This document shows positions 25,787 to 33,610 of a stretch of DNA of 64,000 nt, in pieces (positions within the stretch are counted from its first letter, which is position 1; each line of letters starts with the position of its first letter). This DNA comes from Polaribacter sp. L3A8 (GTDB taxonomy: Bacteria > Bacteroidota > Bacteroidia > Flavobacteriales > Flavobacteriaceae), in contig NZ_CP047026.1 of the NCBI RefSeq assembly GCF_009796785.1, forward strand, positions 1,944,001 to 2,008,000. The letters run 5' to 3'. The notes beneath the pieces were generated by a model. It was not told the DNA's origin, made no database searches, and worked only from the letters and a program-made list of their open reading frames with translations. The position numbers and the translations under genes are program-made.

Positions 25787-26400
25787 TGGCTTTTTTCAAC
25801 TTTAAAAACATTCAAGATTTAGAGCATCTTTATAAAATAAACCTTATAAATAGCTGCACTGGTTTTAAATCGGCAAATTTAATTGCCACCATATCTAATA
25901 AAGGCATTAGTAATGTAGCTGTATTTAGTTCTGTTACACATTTAGGCTCTAACCCACCAACGTTAGGTTTTATTTTAAGACCCACAACAGTGCCAAGAAA
26001 TACTTATAAAAACATAAAAGAAAGTGGCGTTTTTACCATCAATCATATCTATGAAAATATCATAGAAGACGCTCATCATACATCCGCAAAATACCCAGAA
26101 GAAATTTCTGAATTTGATATGACAAAACTAGAAGAGGAATTTAAAGGAGATTTTAAAGCTCCTTTTGTTAAAAACTCTCCTGTGCAAATGAGTATGAAAT
26201 TTGTAGAAGAAATACATATTACATCTAATAATGTGTTAATGATTGTAGCTCAAGTACAAGAATTATATGTTAAAGACGAATTGCTAGAAAATGATGGATT
26301 GATTAATTTATCTAAAGGAAATGTGGTTACAATTAATGGCTTAGATACGTATGCTGTTCCTAAATTCAAAAAAAAATTAGCGTATCAAAGACCTAAATAA
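25786..26400 (+). CDS. Flavin reductase-like FMN-binding protein
   Basis: A 204-residue protein of the flavin reductase-like/split-barrel fold. The central part VFSSVTHLGSNPPTLGFILR, followed by TVPRNTYKNI and FTINHI, is typical of the FMN-binding domain that uses FMN to reduce or supply flavin to partner enzymes. Its TAATG start couples it to the ABC1 kinase and the SDR-DUF2867 gene follows 5 bp later. The redox partner is unknown. Confidence 0.85.
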   Translation: MAFFNFKNIQDLEHLYKINLINSCTGFKSANLIATISNKGISNVAVFSSVTHLGSNPPTLGFILRPTTVPRNTYKNIKESGVFTINHIYENIIEDAHHTSAKYPEEISEFDMTKLEEEFKGDFKAPFVKNSPVQMSMKFVEEIHITSNNVLMIVAQVQELYVKDELLENDGLINLSKGNVVTINGLDTYAVPKFKKKLAYQRPK

Positions 26401-26405
26401 AACAT

Positions 26406-27827
26406 ATGAAAATTCTTGTAACAGGTGCAACCGGCTATATTGGCAAACGCTTAATTCCGTTATTATTAAATGATGGGCATACCGTTATTTGCCCCGTAAG
26501 AGATAAAAAAAGAGCAGAAAGTTATTACAAAAATCAAAAAAAAGTTCAATTAGTAGAAGCTGACTTTCTAGATAGCAATAGCTTAACAAACATCACAACA
26601 GATATTGATGCTGCTTATTATTTAATTCATTCTATGACCAATTCTGCTAAAGAATTTCATGTTTTAGAAGAAAAATGCGCTTTCAATTTTAAACGATTTA
26701 CAGAAACAACTAAAATAAAACAAGTTATTTATTTAAGCGGAATAACCAATGACACTAAACTTTCTAAACATTTACTATCAAGAAAAAATGTAGAAAAAAC
26801 TTTAGCGTCTAATAAGTATGCATTAACCACTTTTAAAGCAGGAATCGTTGTTGGTTCTGGGAGTTCTTCCTTTGAAATTATTAGAGATATTGTAGAAAAA
26901 CTACCTGCAATGATAGCTCCTAAATGGCTAAACACCAAAACACAACCTTTAGCAATTAGAGATGTACTCTCTTTTTTACACAAATCTCTTGGCAAAAAAG
27001 AACTTTACAATACCTCTCATGATATTTTTGGCCCAGAAATACTTACTTATAAAGAAATGTTATTGCAATTTGCTGAAGTAAGAAAATTAAAAAGGTATAT
27101 TTTAACAGTACCCGTAATGACTCCAAAATTATCTTCGTATTGGTTGTATTTTGTAACCTCTACATCTTATAAACTAGCAAGCTCTTTAGTAAATTCTATG
27201 GGCGTAGAAGTTATTGGCAATAAAAGTAATATTAATACAGTTTTAGACGTAAAACCAATGTCTTATAAAGAAGCTGTAAAACTAGCTTTTAAAAAAATTG
27301 AACAAAATAGTATTATTTCTAGCTGGAAAGACTCATACATAAGTAGTGGGAAATTAAAAAATTATGTTCACGAATTTATAAATGTTCCTGAATATGGATG
27401 TTTTAAAGATTTAAAAAAAAGACCCCTCATCGATAAAAAAAGAACACTAAACAGAATTTGGGCTATTGGAGGAGAAACAGGCTGGTACTATGGCACGTTT
27501 TTATGGAAAATTCGTGGCTTTCTAGATCAATTTTTTGGTGGTGCTGGTTTGCGTAGAGGAAGAAGACACCCTACTGAATTAAATGTAGGTGATGCTTTAG
27601 ATTTTTGGCGAGTAATATATGCTGACAAAGAAAAAGGAAAACTTTTATTGTATGCAGAAATGATAATGCCTGGTGAAGCATGGTTAGAATTTAAAATTAT
27701 AGATGACACACTACACCAAACAGCCACTTTTAGACCTCATGGTTTGGCAGGTAGGCTATACTGGTACGCCGTAATGCCTTTTCACTGGTTTGTTTTTAAT
27801 GGAATGATTAACAACATCAATAAATAA
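26406..27827 (+). CDS. NAD(P)-binding SDR protein with C-terminal DUF2867
   Basis: A 473-residue two-domain protein. The first ~290 residues are an atypical SDR Rossmann domain with ILVTGATGYIGKRLIPLLL (GxxGxxG). The last ~150 residues (WAIGGETGWYYGTFLWKIRG, then GGAGLRRGRRHP) are DUF2867. Fusions of this type recur next to photolyase genes in several bacterial groups and are often light- or stress-induced, but the reaction is not known to me. It is the last gene of the tetR-aarF operon. Confidence 0.85.
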   Translation: MKILVTGATGYIGKRLIPLLLNDGHTVICPVRDKKRAESYYKNQKKVQLVEADFLDSNSLTNITTDIDAAYYLIHSMTNSAKEFHVLEEKCAFNFKRFTETTKIKQVIYLSGITNDTKLSKHLLSRKNVEKTLASNKYALTTFKAGIVVGSGSSSFEIIRDIVEKLPAMIAPKWLNTKTQPLAIRDVLSFLHKSLGKKELYNTSHDIFGPEILTYKEMLLQFAEVRKLKRYILTVPVMTPKLSSYWLYFVTSTSYKLASSLVNSMGVEVIGNKSNINTVLDVKPMSYKEAVKLAFKKIEQNSIISSWKDSYISSGKLKNYVHEFINVPEYGCFKDLKKRPLIDKKRTLNRIWAIGGETGWYYGTFLWKIRGFLDQFFGGAGLRRGRRHPTELNVGDALDFWRVIYADKEKGKLLLYAEMIMPGEAWLEFKIIDDTLHQTATFRPHGLAGRLYWYAVMPFHWFVFNGMINNINK

Positions 27828-28197
27828 GTAACATAAAACTACATCTCATACATCTCCTTGTATTTTTTTTACACAATAGTAAACAACTGAAAAACAAATC
27901 CTTAAAATATTATAATATTTTGTTAATTATTGTTTAACTATAACTATTATTCGTTAAACATTTCTTATATTTGAAAGAGAAATAGTAATTACTTAAAAAA
28001 AAGTAACTTAAAACATTAGGTCTATACAACTATAAAAAAAATCTATCTAATAGTTAATTGAATGGCATAAAAATTGAGCAGTCTATAGAAACACCTAAAA
28101 TAATGATACTGCAGATAAGGTTCTAAAACTTCATTTCGACAAAAAAGAAATAAGTACAAAACTTTAAAAGGCAGTAGAAAAGGGTAAAAGAAGAAAA
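27828..28197. other. Intergenic region and long leader of the second stress operon
   Basis: About 370 bp without a credible gene. It holds the inverted repeat and -7 box at 27930-27973. The next ~225 bp to the first small ORF would be an unusually long AT-rich 5' leader. I see no clear hairpin terminator after the upstream gene. Confidence 0.5.
27930..27973 (+). promoter_or_regulatory. Inverted-repeat operator and promoter, second copy
   Basis: TTGTTTAAC (27930-27938), 14 bp, then GTTAAACATTT (from 27953), and six bases later a perfect -7 box TATATTTG (27966-27973). The arms, the 14-bp spacer and the 6-bp gap to the -7 box are identical to the element at 23755-23798. It drives the small-protein/SDR/GPx/TspO/photolyase genes. 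Confidence 0.65.
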
Positions 28198-28278
28198 ATG
28201 AAACATTTAAAAATTAAGAAACTTCCAAAAAGGATGATTTTAAATGTTCAAGAAAAAAAGAGTAAAATATGGATTTAA
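28198..28278 (+). CDS. Possible 26-residue basic leader peptide
   Basis: An ATG at 28198 opens a short frame, MKHLKIKKLPKRMILNVQEK and six more residues, rich in Lys. It overlaps the first 10 bases of the next small ORF. It could be a translational-coupling leader, or chance in AT-rich DNA. No homology is recognised. Confidence 0.3.
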   Translation: MKHLKIKKLPKRMILNVQEKKSKIWI

Positions 28279-28493
28279 TAAGTAAAGCATTAGAGTTTGA
28301 AACAAGAAAAATGAGATTCCCAACTACTAGCGATCGTGTACTAGCAGCTAGAGAGGCAAAATCTTTAATTTTAAGTTTAAACGAAGTTTATAAAGAAAAT
28401 AAAGATTCTGAAATTATGGATATCATGAAACGATTAACTGTAATTAAACAAAGAATTGAAAGGCGTTTAAAAGGAAAACCTTTAACAGCATAA
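28269..28493 (+). CDS. Small charged protein of unknown function, paralogue 1
   Basis: A 74-residue, highly charged, helical protein with no signal peptide or Cys. It is clearly paralogous to the next ORF: both share a TTSDR segment, then LNEVYKE, then MKRLT and RLKG. I do not recognise a named family. It is the first ATG-started gene after the stress-operon promoter. The Lys/Arg-rich C-terminus could bind nucleic acid, but that is speculation. Confidence 0.65.
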   Translation: MDLISKALEFETRKMRFPTTSDRVLAAREAKSLILSLNEVYKENKDSEIMDIMKRLTVIKQRIERRLKGKPLTA

Positions 28494-28570
28494 TTATTAC
28501 AGATTTCTATTGTTTTTCTAACTTTTATAATTATATTCACAAATTATAGAATAAAACAGAGAAACAGAGA

Positions 28571-28786
28571 ATGAATTTATTAGAAAGAGCGGAAGAATTT
28601 GAACACAGAAAATTCTCATTCAAAACAACAAGTGATAGAATTGTAGCATCTAGAGAAGTAAAAGCTTTAATACTAGAACTAAACGAAGTATATAAAGAAA
28701 GTAAAGATCTAGAAATCATGGATCAAATGAAGCGCTTAACAGCTGTTAAACAAAAAATAGAAAAGCGCTTGAAAGGAAGACCTTAA
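28571..28786 (+). CDS. Small charged protein of unknown function, paralogue 2
   Basis: A 71-residue homologue of the preceding gene, roughly 60% identical by eye (EFEHRKFSFKTTSDR, then REVKALILELNEVYKESKD). Two copies in tandem, 77 bp apart, indicate a local duplication that has been kept and has diverged. The SDR gene starts 6 bp after it, so it lies in the same operon. Function unknown. Confidence 0.68.
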   Translation: MNLLERAEEFEHRKFSFKTTSDRIVASREVKALILELNEVYKESKDLEIMDQMKRLTAVKQKIEKRLKGRP

Positions 28787-28792
28787 AAGCAA

Positions 28793-29476
28793 ATGAATAA
28801 AATTTTAGTTATTGGAGGAAGTAAAGGAATTGGAAAAGCAATTATAAATGCTTTAATTGATGAAAATTCAATTATAAATTTAAGCAGAACAGCTCCTTTA
28901 CTTTCTCATACTAATCTCCATCACTTTACCTGCGATATCCTTACAGATGATTTACCTGAAATAGACGCAATAGACACTTTAATCTATTGCCCAGGAAGCA
29001 TCAACTTAAAACCAATTTCACGATTAAACTTAAACGATTTCAGAGAAGACTTTGAAATAAACGTTATTGGAGCTGTAAAAGCAATTAAACACTATTTACC
29101 TTCTTTAAAAAAAGGAAACAAACCTTCTATTTTATTATTTAGTACAGTTGCCGCAAAATTAGGAATGCCATTTCACGCAAGTGTAGCGACTTCAAAATCT
29201 GCGGTAGAAGGGTTAACCAAATCTTTAGGAGCAGAATTAGCACCTTTAATTCGTGTAAATGCAATTGCACCAACAGTAACAGACACAGACTTGGCCTCTA
29301 AATTATTACGCAATGAGCGTATGATAGAAAACATTAAAGAACGCCATCCGTTAAAAAAATATTTAGACCCAAAAGAAGTTGCAGATTTAGCTTCTTTTTT
29401 AATTTCAGAAAAAGCAAGTTCTATTTCTGGTCAAATTTTTGAATTAGACTGCGGAATTGTCAGTTTTAAACTATAA
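28793..29476 (+). CDS. Short-chain dehydrogenase/reductase
   Basis: A 227-residue classical-type SDR. ILVIGGSKGIGKAI is the NAD(P) loop (GGxKGIG) and ALGAELAPLIRVNAIAPT the typical late motif. The catalytic region reads LLFSTVAAKLGMPFHASVATSK. The usual Tyr of YxxxK is replaced here (HASVATSK), so it may be an atypical or inactive SDR. The substrate is unknown. It lies between the small paralogues and glutathione peroxidase in one operon. Confidence 0.85.
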   Translation: MNKILVIGGSKGIGKAIINALIDENSIINLSRTAPLLSHTNLHHFTCDILTDDLPEIDAIDTLIYCPGSINLKPISRLNLNDFREDFEINVIGAVKAIKHYLPSLKKGNKPSILLFSTVAAKLGMPFHASVATSKSAVEGLTKSLGAELAPLIRVNAIAPTVTDTDLASKLLRNERMIENIKERHPLKKYLDPKEVADLASFLISEKASSISGQIFELDCGIVSFKL

Positions 29477-29491
29477 TTAAATCAAAAAAAC

Positions 29492-29965
29492 ATGAATATT
29501 TACAATATAGAGATTAGCAGTCTCCAGAATATTCCTATCCATTTGTCAGATTTTAAAGGTAAATACATCCTTTTTGTAAATGTAGCTTCTAAGTGTGGTT
29601 TTACTCCACAATACAAAGAATTAGAAGAATTACATAAAACCTATAAAGACCATTTAGTTGTTATTGGGGTTCCTTGTAATCAATTCGGAAAACAAGAACC
29701 AGGATCTTCTGCAGAAATACAAGAATTTTGTAAACTGAACTATGGAGTTACTTTTTTAATTACAGAAAAAGTAGATGTAAAAGGTATTAATCAGCACCCA
29801 TTATACACTTGGTTAACCACTAAAAGCTTCAACGATAAAAAAAGTAGTTCTGTAAAATGGAACTTTCAAAAATATTTAGTCTCTCCCGAAGGTAAATTAA
29901 TTGATTATTATTTTTCGATTACAAAACCAATGAGTTCTAAAATTACAAAACACTTAAAATCGTAA
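29492..29965 (+). CDS. Glutathione peroxidase-like thiol peroxidase
   Basis: A 157-residue member of the GPx family that reduces hydroperoxides. Cys35 in VASKCGFTPQY is the peroxidatic residue (Cys, not selenocysteine). VPCNQFGKQEPG carries the conserved Gln and WNFQKYLV the Trp of the catalytic triad. Most bacterial Cys-GPx enzymes use thioredoxin rather than glutathione. Its presence supports an oxidative stress role for the operon. Confidence 0.93.
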   Translation: MNIYNIEISSLQNIPIHLSDFKGKYILFVNVASKCGFTPQYKELEELHKTYKDHLVVIGVPCNQFGKQEPGSSAEIQEFCKLNYGVTFLITEKVDVKGINQHPLYTWLTTKSFNDKKSSSVKWNFQKYLVSPEGKLIDYYFSITKPMSSKITKHLKS

Positions 29966-29969
29966 AATT

Positions 29970-30143
29970 ATGTTTGGTATATTTAAAAGAAAAAGTGAAT
30001 TAGAAAAACTACAAGATTCCTATAAAAAAATAATGGAAGAAGCTTTTAAATTGCAATCAATTAATAGAACTGATAGCGATAAAAAATATTATGAAGCAGA
30101 TATGTTAATGAAGAAAATTGAGTCTTTACAATCAAAACAATAA
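29970..30143 (+). CDS. Lacal_2735 family small protein
   Basis: A 57-residue protein, MFGIFKRKSELEKLQDSYKK and onwards, starting at an ATG 4 bp after the GPx stop. The MFGxFKxKSExEKLQ beginning and short helical body match the flavobacterial Lacal_2735 family of unknown function. It is basic and probably forms a coiled coil. The stop lies 4 bp before the TspO start, so it is clearly within the operon. Confidence 0.75.
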   Translation: MFGIFKRKSELEKLQDSYKKIMEEAFKLQSINRTDSDKKYYEADMLMKKIESLQSKQ

Positions 30144-30147
30144 GTTT

Positions 30148-30609
30148 ATGAAACTATTAAAAATTACAATATTGTTTTTAATCTTCAATTTTGGAGGCTT
30201 AGCTATTGGTAGTTGGTTAATGAATAATGGCCCATTAACAGAATGGTATACTAGTTTAAACCAAGCTCCTTGGACGCCGCCCGGTATTGTTTTCGGAATT
30301 GCTTGGACAGCTATAATGATTTGCTTTTCTTTTTATTTAGGCAAACTTTTTATCGTAGAAAACACACAAAAAAACAAAATCCTTTTTGCATTTCAATTTG
30401 CTTTAAACGTCAGTTGGAACTACATTTTCTTCAATCAACATTTTGTTTTATTTGGATTAATAGTACTCATTACCTTAACCTCGCTTCTACTTTATTACTT
30501 TTTTAAAACCAGTAATAAAACCGGAAATTATAAATTATTATTACTGCCTTATATAATTTGGCTGTGTATTGCAACATCCTTAAACCTTTACGTTCTAATC
30601 TATAATTAA
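30148..30609 (+). CDS. TspO/MBR family membrane protein
   Basis: A 153-residue protein with five hydrophobic segments, a homologue of TspO, the translocator protein that binds tetrapyrroles. It is tied to light/oxygen stress in photosynthetic and other bacteria. LNQAPWTPPGIVFGIAWT and NVSWNYIFF are the conserved TspO segments. ATG 30148 (MKLLKITILF) is chosen over an in-frame upstream start inside the preceding gene. It links porphyrin photochemistry to the photolyase at the end of the operon. Confidence 0.9.
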   Translation: MKLLKITILFLIFNFGGLAIGSWLMNNGPLTEWYTSLNQAPWTPPGIVFGIAWTAIMICFSFYLGKLFIVENTQKNKILFAFQFALNVSWNYIFFNQHFVLFGLIVLITLTSLLLYYFFKTSNKTGNYKLLLLPYIIWLCIATSLNLYVLIYN

Positions 30610-30610
30610 G

Positions 30611-31072
30611 ATGAAAATTTATACGTTTCAAAGAAAACAAAAACTACCAATTACGGTAGAGAAAGCTTGGGAGTTTTTATCTAGCCCCAAAAACCTAAAA
30701 ACAATTACGCCAGATTACATGAGTTTCGATATCCTTTCTGGAGCAGAAAAACCTATGTTTGCAGGTCAGATTATACAATATATTGTTACCCCAATTCTTG
30801 GGATAAAAACAAAATGGGTAACCGAAATTACACACGTAAAAGAAAATGAATATTTTGTTGACGAACAACGTTTTGGTCCTTATTCACTGTGGCATCACAA
30901 ACATTTTATCAAAGAAATTGAAGGTGGTGTAGAAATGGAAGATATTATAGATTATAAAGTTCCAATAGGTATTTTAGGTCAAATGGTACATCCGATATTA
31001 GTAAAACCAAAATTAGAAGAGATATTTGCATACAGACAAAAGAAATTAATAGAACTATTTGGAAAATATTAA
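30611..31072 (+). CDS. SRPBCC (START-like) family protein
   Basis: A 153-residue SRPBCC/Bet v1-fold protein, beginning YTFQRKQKLPITVEKAWEFL and holding WHHKHFIKEIEGG in the central sheet. Such proteins bind hydrophobic ligands in a deep pocket. It begins one base after the TspO stop and ends 4 bp before the photolyase, and close relatives are commonly found beside photolyases. Its ligand is unknown. Confidence 0.82.
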   Translation: MKIYTFQRKQKLPITVEKAWEFLSSPKNLKTITPDYMSFDILSGAEKPMFAGQIIQYIVTPILGIKTKWVTEITHVKENEYFVDEQRFGPYSLWHHKHFIKEIEGGVEMEDIIDYKVPIGILGQMVHPILVKPKLEEIFAYRQKKLIELFGKY

Positions 31073-31076
31073 GTAA

Positions 31077-32384
31077 ATGAGTGAAAAAACAACTATTTTT
31101 TGGTTCAGAAGAGATTTACGGTTAGATGACAATTGTGGATTATTCCATGCACTAAAATCAGGTAAAAAAGTACTTCCAATTTTTATTTTTGATAAAGAGA
31201 TTCTAAGTAAACTACAAAAAAATGATAGTCGTGTTTCATTTATTTATCAAGAAATCAAAAAAATCAATCTACAATTACTAGAAATAGGTAGCGCTTTAGA
31301 GGTGTATTATGGTAAAACAATTGATATTTACAATTCACTATCAGAAAAATATGCAATAGAAACTGTTTATACAAATCATGATTATGAACCTTATGCTATC
31401 AAAAGAGATTTAGAAGTTAAACAACTTCTAACATCAAAAAACATCAATTTTAAAACCTATAAAGACCAAGTAATCTTTGAAAGAAATGAAATTGTAAAAA
31501 AAGATGGAACGCCGTATAAAGTTTACACACCTTACTCAAAAAAATGGCTAGAAGCTTTTCATTTTAAAGGAATTCAATTGTATCCATCAGAAGAACATTT
31601 TGAAAATTTCAACAAAAGCAAAAAAAATCAATTATTAACCTTAAATGAGATTGGTTTTACAACATCTTCTATAAAGATAGCGTCTTATAACATTTCATCA
31701 GGGTTAATAGATCAATATGAAGAAACGAGAAATTTCCCTGCAAAAGATAGTACTTCAAAATTAGGTACACATTTGCGTTTCGGAACTGTTAGTATTCGTA
31801 AAATAGCCGATAAAGCTTCGAAAAGCAATGATATTACTTTCTTAAAGGAATTGATTTGGCGCGAATTTTTTATGCAAATTTTATGGCATTTTCCACATAC
31901 CACTAAAGATAGTTTTAAACCGAAATACGATAGAATTCTATGGAGAAACAATGAAGATGAATTCGAAACTTGGTGTAAAGGAGAAACCGGTTATCCGTTA
32001 GTAGATGCAGGAATGAGGGAGTTAAACCAAACAGGTTTTATGCACAACAGAGTAAGGATGTTAGTAGGTAGCTTTCTTTGCAAACATTTATTAATAGACT
32101 GGAGATGGGGAGAAGCCTATTTTGCAGAAAAACTACACGATTATGAACAAGCTAGCAATATTGGTAATTGGCAATGGGTTGCAGGCACAGGTGTTGATGC
32201 AGCTCCTTATTTTAGAATTTTTAACCCTACAACTCAAATTCAAAAATTTGATAAAGATTTAAATTACATTAAAAAATGGGTTCCAGACTTTCAAGAACTC
32301 ACCTATCCTGCACCAATAGTTGAACACAAACTTGCCAGAGAACGCTGTTTAGAAACTTATAAAAAAGCATTGGTAGATTTTTAG
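31077..32384 (+). CDS. Deoxyribodipyrimidine photolyase / cryptochrome family
   Basis: A 435-residue class I-type photolyase that uses blue light and FAD to split UV-induced pyrimidine dimers. The N-terminal alpha/beta antenna domain begins IFWFRRDLRLDDN. The FAD domain has WREFFMQILWHFP near residue 260 and the very conserved YPLVDAGMRELNQTGFMHNR, then IGNWQWVAGTG, where the Trp residues form the electron chain and adenine pocket. All catalytic segments appear intact. Whether it repairs CPD or acts as a photoreceptor cannot be told by eye. It closes the stress operon. Confidence 0.92.
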   Translation: MSEKTTIFWFRRDLRLDDNCGLFHALKSGKKVLPIFIFDKEILSKLQKNDSRVSFIYQEIKKINLQLLEIGSALEVYYGKTIDIYNSLSEKYAIETVYTNHDYEPYAIKRDLEVKQLLTSKNINFKTYKDQVIFERNEIVKKDGTPYKVYTPYSKKWLEAFHFKGIQLYPSEEHFENFNKSKKNQLLTLNEIGFTTSSIKIASYNISSGLIDQYEETRNFPAKDSTSKLGTHLRFGTVSIRKIADKASKSNDITFLKELIWREFFMQILWHFPHTTKDSFKPKYDRILWRNNEDEFETWCKGETGYPLVDAGMRELNQTGFMHNRVRMLVGSFLCKHLLIDWRWGEAYFAEKLHDYEQASNIGNWQWVAGTGVDAAPYFRIFNPTTQIQKFDKDLNYIKKWVPDFQELTYPAPIVEHKLARERCLETYKKALVDF

Positions 32385-32613
32385 TTTACCTTAAAAAATC
32401 GGCTATTAATTAGAAATAGTTATGAAGTTTCATAAAAATAAAAATCATGAATAAAGTAGTTGAAAAAATTATTTTTAATCTAAATATATACAACGATATT
32501 CATTTAAACAGAAACCATAAACAACAAACGAAACAAGTTTGCGTTTTGTAAAGGTAACATGGAAAGATTATGATTAAACAATTTTTCTGTTTTATATAAA
32601 TTATTCTTGTTTT

Positions 32614-32644
32614 AAAAGCTTCAAAATATATTTGAAGCTTTTTT
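32614..32644 (+). terminator. Intrinsic terminator downstream of the photolyase operon
   Basis: AAAAGCTTCAAA pairs with TTTGAAGCTTTT around a five-base loop and is followed by further T residues. It lies 230 bp after the photolyase stop. Confidence 0.8.
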
Positions 32645-32666
32645 ATGAAAAAAAATGAAATTTTAT

Positions 32667-32697
32667 TTGGTAGATACTAATAATTGCATTTAATTTG
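32667..32697 (+). promoter_or_regulatory. Promoter of tRNA-Thr
   Basis: TTG (32667-32669), 20 bp, then TTAATTTG (32690-32697), one base away from the -7 consensus, ending 16 bp before the tRNA. The -33/-7 spacing is right for the Bacteroidota primary sigma factor. Confidence 0.5.
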
Positions 32698-32713
32698 CGC
32701 TCTCAAAATAAAA

Positions 32714-32787
32714 GCCGATGTAGCTCAGCTGGCTAGAGCAGCTGATTTGTAATCAGCAGGTCGTGGGTTCGAGTCCCTCCATCGGCT
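32714..32787 (+). tRNA. tRNA-Thr (anticodon TGT)
   Basis: A 74-nt cloverleaf. The acceptor stem is GCCGATG/CATCGGC, the D-arm contains AGCTCAGCTGGCTAGAGC, and the anticodon stem GCTGA/TCAGC encloses the loop TTTGTAA with anticodon TGT at the third to fifth loop positions. The T-arm is GTGGGTTCGAGTCCCTC-like. CCA is not encoded (TCA follows), so the CCA-adding enzyme is needed. Confidence 0.97.
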
Positions 32788-32795
32788 CAAATTTT

Positions 32796-32830
32796 AAAAG
32801 TCTCAAAAAATATTTTTTGAGACTTTTTTT
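32796..32830 (+). terminator. Intrinsic terminator of tRNA-Thr
   Basis: AAAAGTCTCAAAAAA pairs with TTTTTTGAGACTTTT and is followed by T residues, nine bases after the tRNA. Confidence 0.85.
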
Positions 32831-33002
32831 ATGTGAAATATTAAATAAAACAAACTATTATTTTTTAAGATTTTTCGTTTTTTTAGGTTTCCTAAATTTT
32901 AACCGTTCATTTAAAAAAAGAACCTATTTAAGATTAAAAAAACCATAAATAATTGTAAAATCTTTATTATTTTAGACAATTAATTATCCTAATCATAATT
33001 AT

Positions 33003-33608
33003 ATGCTCATTATCGGAATTGCCGGAGGTACGGGAAGCGGAAAAACAACTGTTGTAAATCAAATTATTAAACAACTACCAACTAATGAAGTTTGTGTAAT
33101 TTCACAAGATTCTTACTACAACGAAACGGTAAACATGTCTTATGAAGAAAGATCTAAAATTAATTTTGATCACCCAAGGGCTATTGATTTTGACTTAATT
33201 GTTAAACATTTAAAGAAATTAAAATCTGGTAAAACAATTGAACAACCTGTGTATTCTTTTGTAACACATAACAGAACAACAGATACCATAAAAACACACC
33301 CTAGAAAAGTAGTTATTGTTGAAGGAATTTTAATATTAAATAATGAAGCTTTAAGAGATTTGTTTGATATTAAAATATTTGTACATGCAGATACAGATGA
33401 ACGATTAATTAGAAGAATTAGAAGAGATATTACAGAAAGAGGCAGAGATATTGATGAAGTTTTAAACAGATACCAAGACACTTTAAAACCGATGCACCTG
33501 CAATTTATAGAACCAACCAAAAATTTTGCCGATATTATTATACCCAATAACAAACACAATACAGTAGCTATTGATGTGGTAAGAACCGTAATTAATGATC
33601 GTTTATAA
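33003..33608 (+). CDS. udk: Uridine kinase
   Basis: A 201-residue P-loop kinase that phosphorylates uridine and cytidine for pyrimidine salvage. Walker A GIAGGTGSGKTT opens the protein, FDHPRAIDFDL lies near residue 55, and RLIRRIRRDITERGRDI near residue 138 is the lid. The length is the family norm. It is followed 2 bp later by a DivIC/FtsB gene, a pairing common in Bacteroidota. Confidence 0.95.
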   Translation: MLIIGIAGGTGSGKTTVVNQIIKQLPTNEVCVISQDSYYNETVNMSYEERSKINFDHPRAIDFDLIVKHLKKLKSGKTIEQPVYSFVTHNRTTDTIKTHPRKVVIVEGILILNNEALRDLFDIKIFVHADTDERLIRRIRRDITERGRDIDEVLNRYQDTLKPMHLQFIEPTKNFADIIIPNNKHNTVAIDVVRTVINDRL

Positions 33609-33610
33609 TT

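Larger units (their letters stand above)
32385..32713. other. Spacer after the photolyase gene
   Basis: About 330 bp with no secure gene. A 34-codon frame at 32447-32551 reads MNKVVEKIIFNLNIYNDIHL and ends QQTKQVCVL. Sequence after it (about 32535-32590) loosely resembles a decayed DUF2256 zinc-ribbon gene, a common photolyase neighbour. A strong terminator lies at 32614-32644 and a tRNA promoter at 32667-32697. Confidence 0.4.

Noticed and set aside
32763..32948. A 61-codon frame starting within tRNA-Thr
   Set aside because: It begins inside the tRNA and runs through its terminator, so it cannot be a normal gene.
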